From a bacterium UBA1790 (lineage in GTDB: Bacteria > Bacteroidota > Bacteroidia > Bacteroidales > Muribaculaceae): 6,501 bases of DNA. This document shows positions 4,900 to 6,501 of this stretch, one piece after another; within the stretch, counting starts at the first letter, position 1; each line of letters begins with the position of its first letter. Made by a program: the position numbers and the translations under genes. The stretch covers positions 6,143 through 12,643 of the forward strand of contig DCGA01000060.1 in the NCBI GenBank assembly GCA_002314465.1, given 5' to 3'. Under the pieces are notes generated by a model. The model made no database searches. It saw nothing but the letters and a program-made list of their open reading frames with translations, and had not been told where the DNA came from.

Positions 4900-6108
4900 T
4901 TAACGTAGTGTGCCGAGTTTGATGTTGATTGTGAGTCCGCCTCCGGGTGTGGTGGTTGCTGTAGCACTGCCGCCATATAGCATGGCGACGTTCTTTACAA
5001 TCGACAATCCGAGTCCTGTGCCTCCGCATCTTCGGCTACGACCCTTGTCTATTCGGTAAAAACGCTCAAAGATGTGTGTCAGATGCTCGGCAGGTACGCC
5101 TGGTCCGTTATCACTGAAGGTAAACGAGTATTTGCCCTTGTTCCCCTCGGCTTTGATAGTGAACAGGGTAGCATCGGTGGCATAGGCAAAGGTGTTGTCT
5201 ATCACATTGCGGAAGAGGGAGTACAGCAGCGAGCGGTCGGCCTTGAGGGTGATGTGGCGTGGCAGGGAGGTCTCAATTCTGAGATTGCGCTGTTCAAATT
5301 GCGGACGGGTCTCGCTTATGATTTCGTTTATTATATCCACGGCATCTATCACGGCCTCATTGCTTTTCATCGAGGAATGTGCAGTCTCAAGGCGTGTTAT
5401 CATGCTCATGTCTTGCAGCAGGCTGCTCATGCGCATGCTCTGGGTGTAGCATCGCTCAAGGAACTCCTGTTGTTTCTCCCTCGGCATATCGGGGTTCTTA
5501 ACCAATGTCTCGAGATAAGCCTCTATGGACGCTGCCGGCGTTTTCAGTTCGTGTGCCGCGTTTTCGGTGAGTTGGTGCTTGATGCGTTGTTTCTCTTGTT
5601 CGCTATGCTGGAGCCTGTACCTCAGATACAGAACCACGCCTATAAGCAATAAGATTCCCGCCGTATAATAGAAGAATGTGTAATCGCGTTCAAGGCTCTC
5701 GGTTAATGGTGCCGAGTAGGGAACCGACGAGCGCACTATCTGACCTTTCTCGGGGAAATAGGTCGCCGAGTAAAAGTATTTCTCTCCATTGAGTTCGCTT
5801 TCGCGTTTTATATCAAACCCGCTTCCGTTAGCAAGGGCCTCTTGTACCTCTTTACGTTTCAGGTGGTTGCCCATGTGGGCCACGTTTTTTTCTTGGCTGT
5901 CGTAGAGTACCGTTCCCAGAGTGTCTATCACTGTGAGTCTCATGTCGCTGTCGCTGCGGGTGTAGTTGTTGAGTTGCAACTGGGCATGCAGGATGTCGCA
6001 GCGGAACTTGTGCTCGCGTTGGTATTCATATACACCGAAGCACAGTGCAACAATAGCCACAAGGATTGTGACCAGCACGAATGTACTGTTTGTATAGTTT
6101 TTTCTCAT
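4900..6108 (-). CDS. PhoR-like membrane sensor histidine kinase
   Basis: This is a 402-aa sensor kinase that autophosphorylates on His and passes the phosphate to the response regulator encoded just upstream. A transmembrane helix at about 10-28 and a second at about 145-162 enclose a periplasmic sensor of about 115 residues. That sensor has PhoR/WalK-like patterns: RLTVIDTLGTVLYDS at 57-71 and GNHLKRKEVQEAL at 80-92. The HisKA H-box is NAAHELKTPAASI with His186 as phosphoacceptor. The catalytic domain shows the N-box RNVIDN (300-305), the G1 box DNGPGVP (333-339), the F-box FERFYRIDKGRSR and the G2 box GGTGLGLSIV (362-371), all intact. No PAS or HAMP domain is obvious, so it is shorter than many Bacteroidota relatives. 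Its ATG overlaps the regulator stop as ATGA, implying translational coupling. The signal is unknown; PhoR-like is a structural label, and phosphate sensing is not shown. Confidence 0.93.
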   Translation of the reverse strand: MRKNYTNSTFVLVTILVAIVALCFGVYEYQREHKFRCDILHAQLQLNNYTRSDSDMRLTVIDTLGTVLYDSQEKNVAHMGNHLKRKEVQEALANGSGFDIKRESELNGEKYFYSATYFPEKGQIVRSSVPYSAPLTESLERDYTFFYYTAGILLLIGVVLYLRYRLQHSEQEKQRIKHQLTENAAHELKTPAASIEAYLETLVKNPDMPREKQQEFLERCYTQSMRMSSLLQDMSMITRLETAHSSMKSNEAVIDAVDIINEIISETRPQFEQRNLRIETSLPRHITLKADRSLLYSLFRNVIDNTFAYATDATLFTIKAEGNKGKYSFTFSDNGPGVPAEHLTHIFERFYRIDKGRSRRCGGTGLGLSIVKNVAMLYGGSATATTTPGGGLTINIKLGTLR

Positions 6109-6501
6109 ATCTCAAACATATATCCGTAGCCAAACTTGGTGCGTATCATCTTTCCGTACCTTCCTATCTTTTTGCGAATGCGTGTGATGTTCACATCTAC
6201 TGTGCGGTCGAGCACGATTGTGTCACTGGGCCACACGGTGCTCAGTATCTTTTCGCGCGATAGTACCTGGCCTTGGGATTTCAGCAGCATTGCAAGCAGC
6301 TCAAACTCAATCTTTGTGAAGGGGACATCAGTTCCGTCCACACTACATTCTTTACGGTCAAGGTCCAGTACAAGCCCTTCGTAAGAAATGGTGTTGTCGG
6401 GGTTCTCTTTAGGTTGTTTCTCTGCTGCAGGCTCTTGTGTGGGTCCATGGGTGCGGCGCAGCACTGCTTTCACTCGTGCTCTTACCTCACTAATGCGGAA
6501 C
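6105..6501 (-). CDS. OmpR/PhoB-family response regulator, C-terminal part
   Basis: This is the last 131 codons of a response regulator that runs off the right edge of the window, reading on the minus strand. The visible part opens with FRISEVRARVKAVLRR, the alpha5 end of a receiver domain; in the family it follows the conserved Lys-Pro, which is off-window, as is the phosphorylated Asp. A Pro/Glu/Lys-rich linker leads to a complete winged-helix DNA-binding domain. This contains LVLDLDRKECSVDG, FTKIEFELLAMLLKSQGQVL, SREKIL, the recognition helix RTVDVNITRIRKKIG and the wing IRTKFGYGYMF. It is the cognate partner of the downstream kinase, judged by the 4-nt ATGA overlap (6105-6108). An internal GTG at 6471-6473 is not the start, because the receiver sequence continues in frame past it. 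The promoter lies outside the window. Confidence 0.95.
   Translation of the reverse strand, partial: FRISEVRARVKAVLRRTHGPTQEPAAEKQPKENPDNTISYEGLVLDLDRKECSVDGTDVPFTKIEFELLAMLLKSQGQVLSREKILSTVWPSDTIVLDRTVDVNITRIRKKIGRYGKMIRTKFGYGYMFEI

Noticed and set aside
283..6501. Functional link between the O/P porin and the PhoB/PhoR-like pair as a phosphate system
   Set aside because: Both labels are structural. The genes are several kilobases apart in different transcripts, no Pho-box-like repeat is visible near the porin, and these families have many non-phosphate members in Bacteroidota.
1..6501. Mobile element, CRISPR array, tRNA or rRNA genes
   Set aside because: I saw no transposase or integrase motifs, no regularly spaced repeats and no cloverleaf-like or rRNA-like segments in the gaps between genes.

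Overview
The window is a stretch of chromosome from a Bacteroidota bacterium, most likely a Bacteroidales gut or oral lineage of the Prevotella/Bacteroides/Muribaculaceae type (inference). The main evidence is promoter architecture. Three intergenic regions carry a TTTG-like -33 element, a 19-20 nt spacer and a TAnnTTTG -7 element, the signature of the Bacteroidota primary sigma factor. Start codons lack clear Shine-Dalgarno sequences. An OprP/O-like porin, a PurT close to the enterobacterial and Bacteroides type, and a PhoR-like sensor kinase with Bacteroidota-style motifs fit the same assignment.

Layout, left to right. (1) The 3' end of a thioredoxin-fold (TlpA/AhpC-like) protein, closed by a strong terminator hairpin. 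(2) A signal-peptide-bearing porin of the phosphate-selective O/P family, starting only 11 nt after that hairpin. (3) A 14-bp hairpin between convergent genes, then purT on the minus strand, encoding the formate-dependent GAR transformylase of purine synthesis. (4) A back-to-back promoter region. (5) Two tandem paralogous exported proteins of a family I do not recognise. The first is a 289-aa protein with a signal peptidase I-type signal peptide and a Lys/Glu/Ala-rich helix. The second is a 252-aa putative lipoprotein with a CPVC motif. They share a C-terminal domain of about 190 residues but have different N-termini and separate promoters. The second promoter has a perfect 8-bp inverted repeat just upstream. 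(6) Two consecutive hairpins. (7) A 36-codon single-pass membrane mini-protein with a -7 element upstream. It ends 2 nt short of the convergent kinase gene. (8) A minus-strand two-component operon: a PhoB/OmpR-type response regulator, cut by the window edge, overlapping by ATGA a PhoR-like histidine kinase.

The genes read as several independent transcription units, not one pathway. The only clear operon is regulator-kinase. The most interesting content is the unrecognised paralogous pair and the small membrane protein. The porin and a PhoB/PhoR-like pair both occur here, but nothing in the sequence links them functionally.
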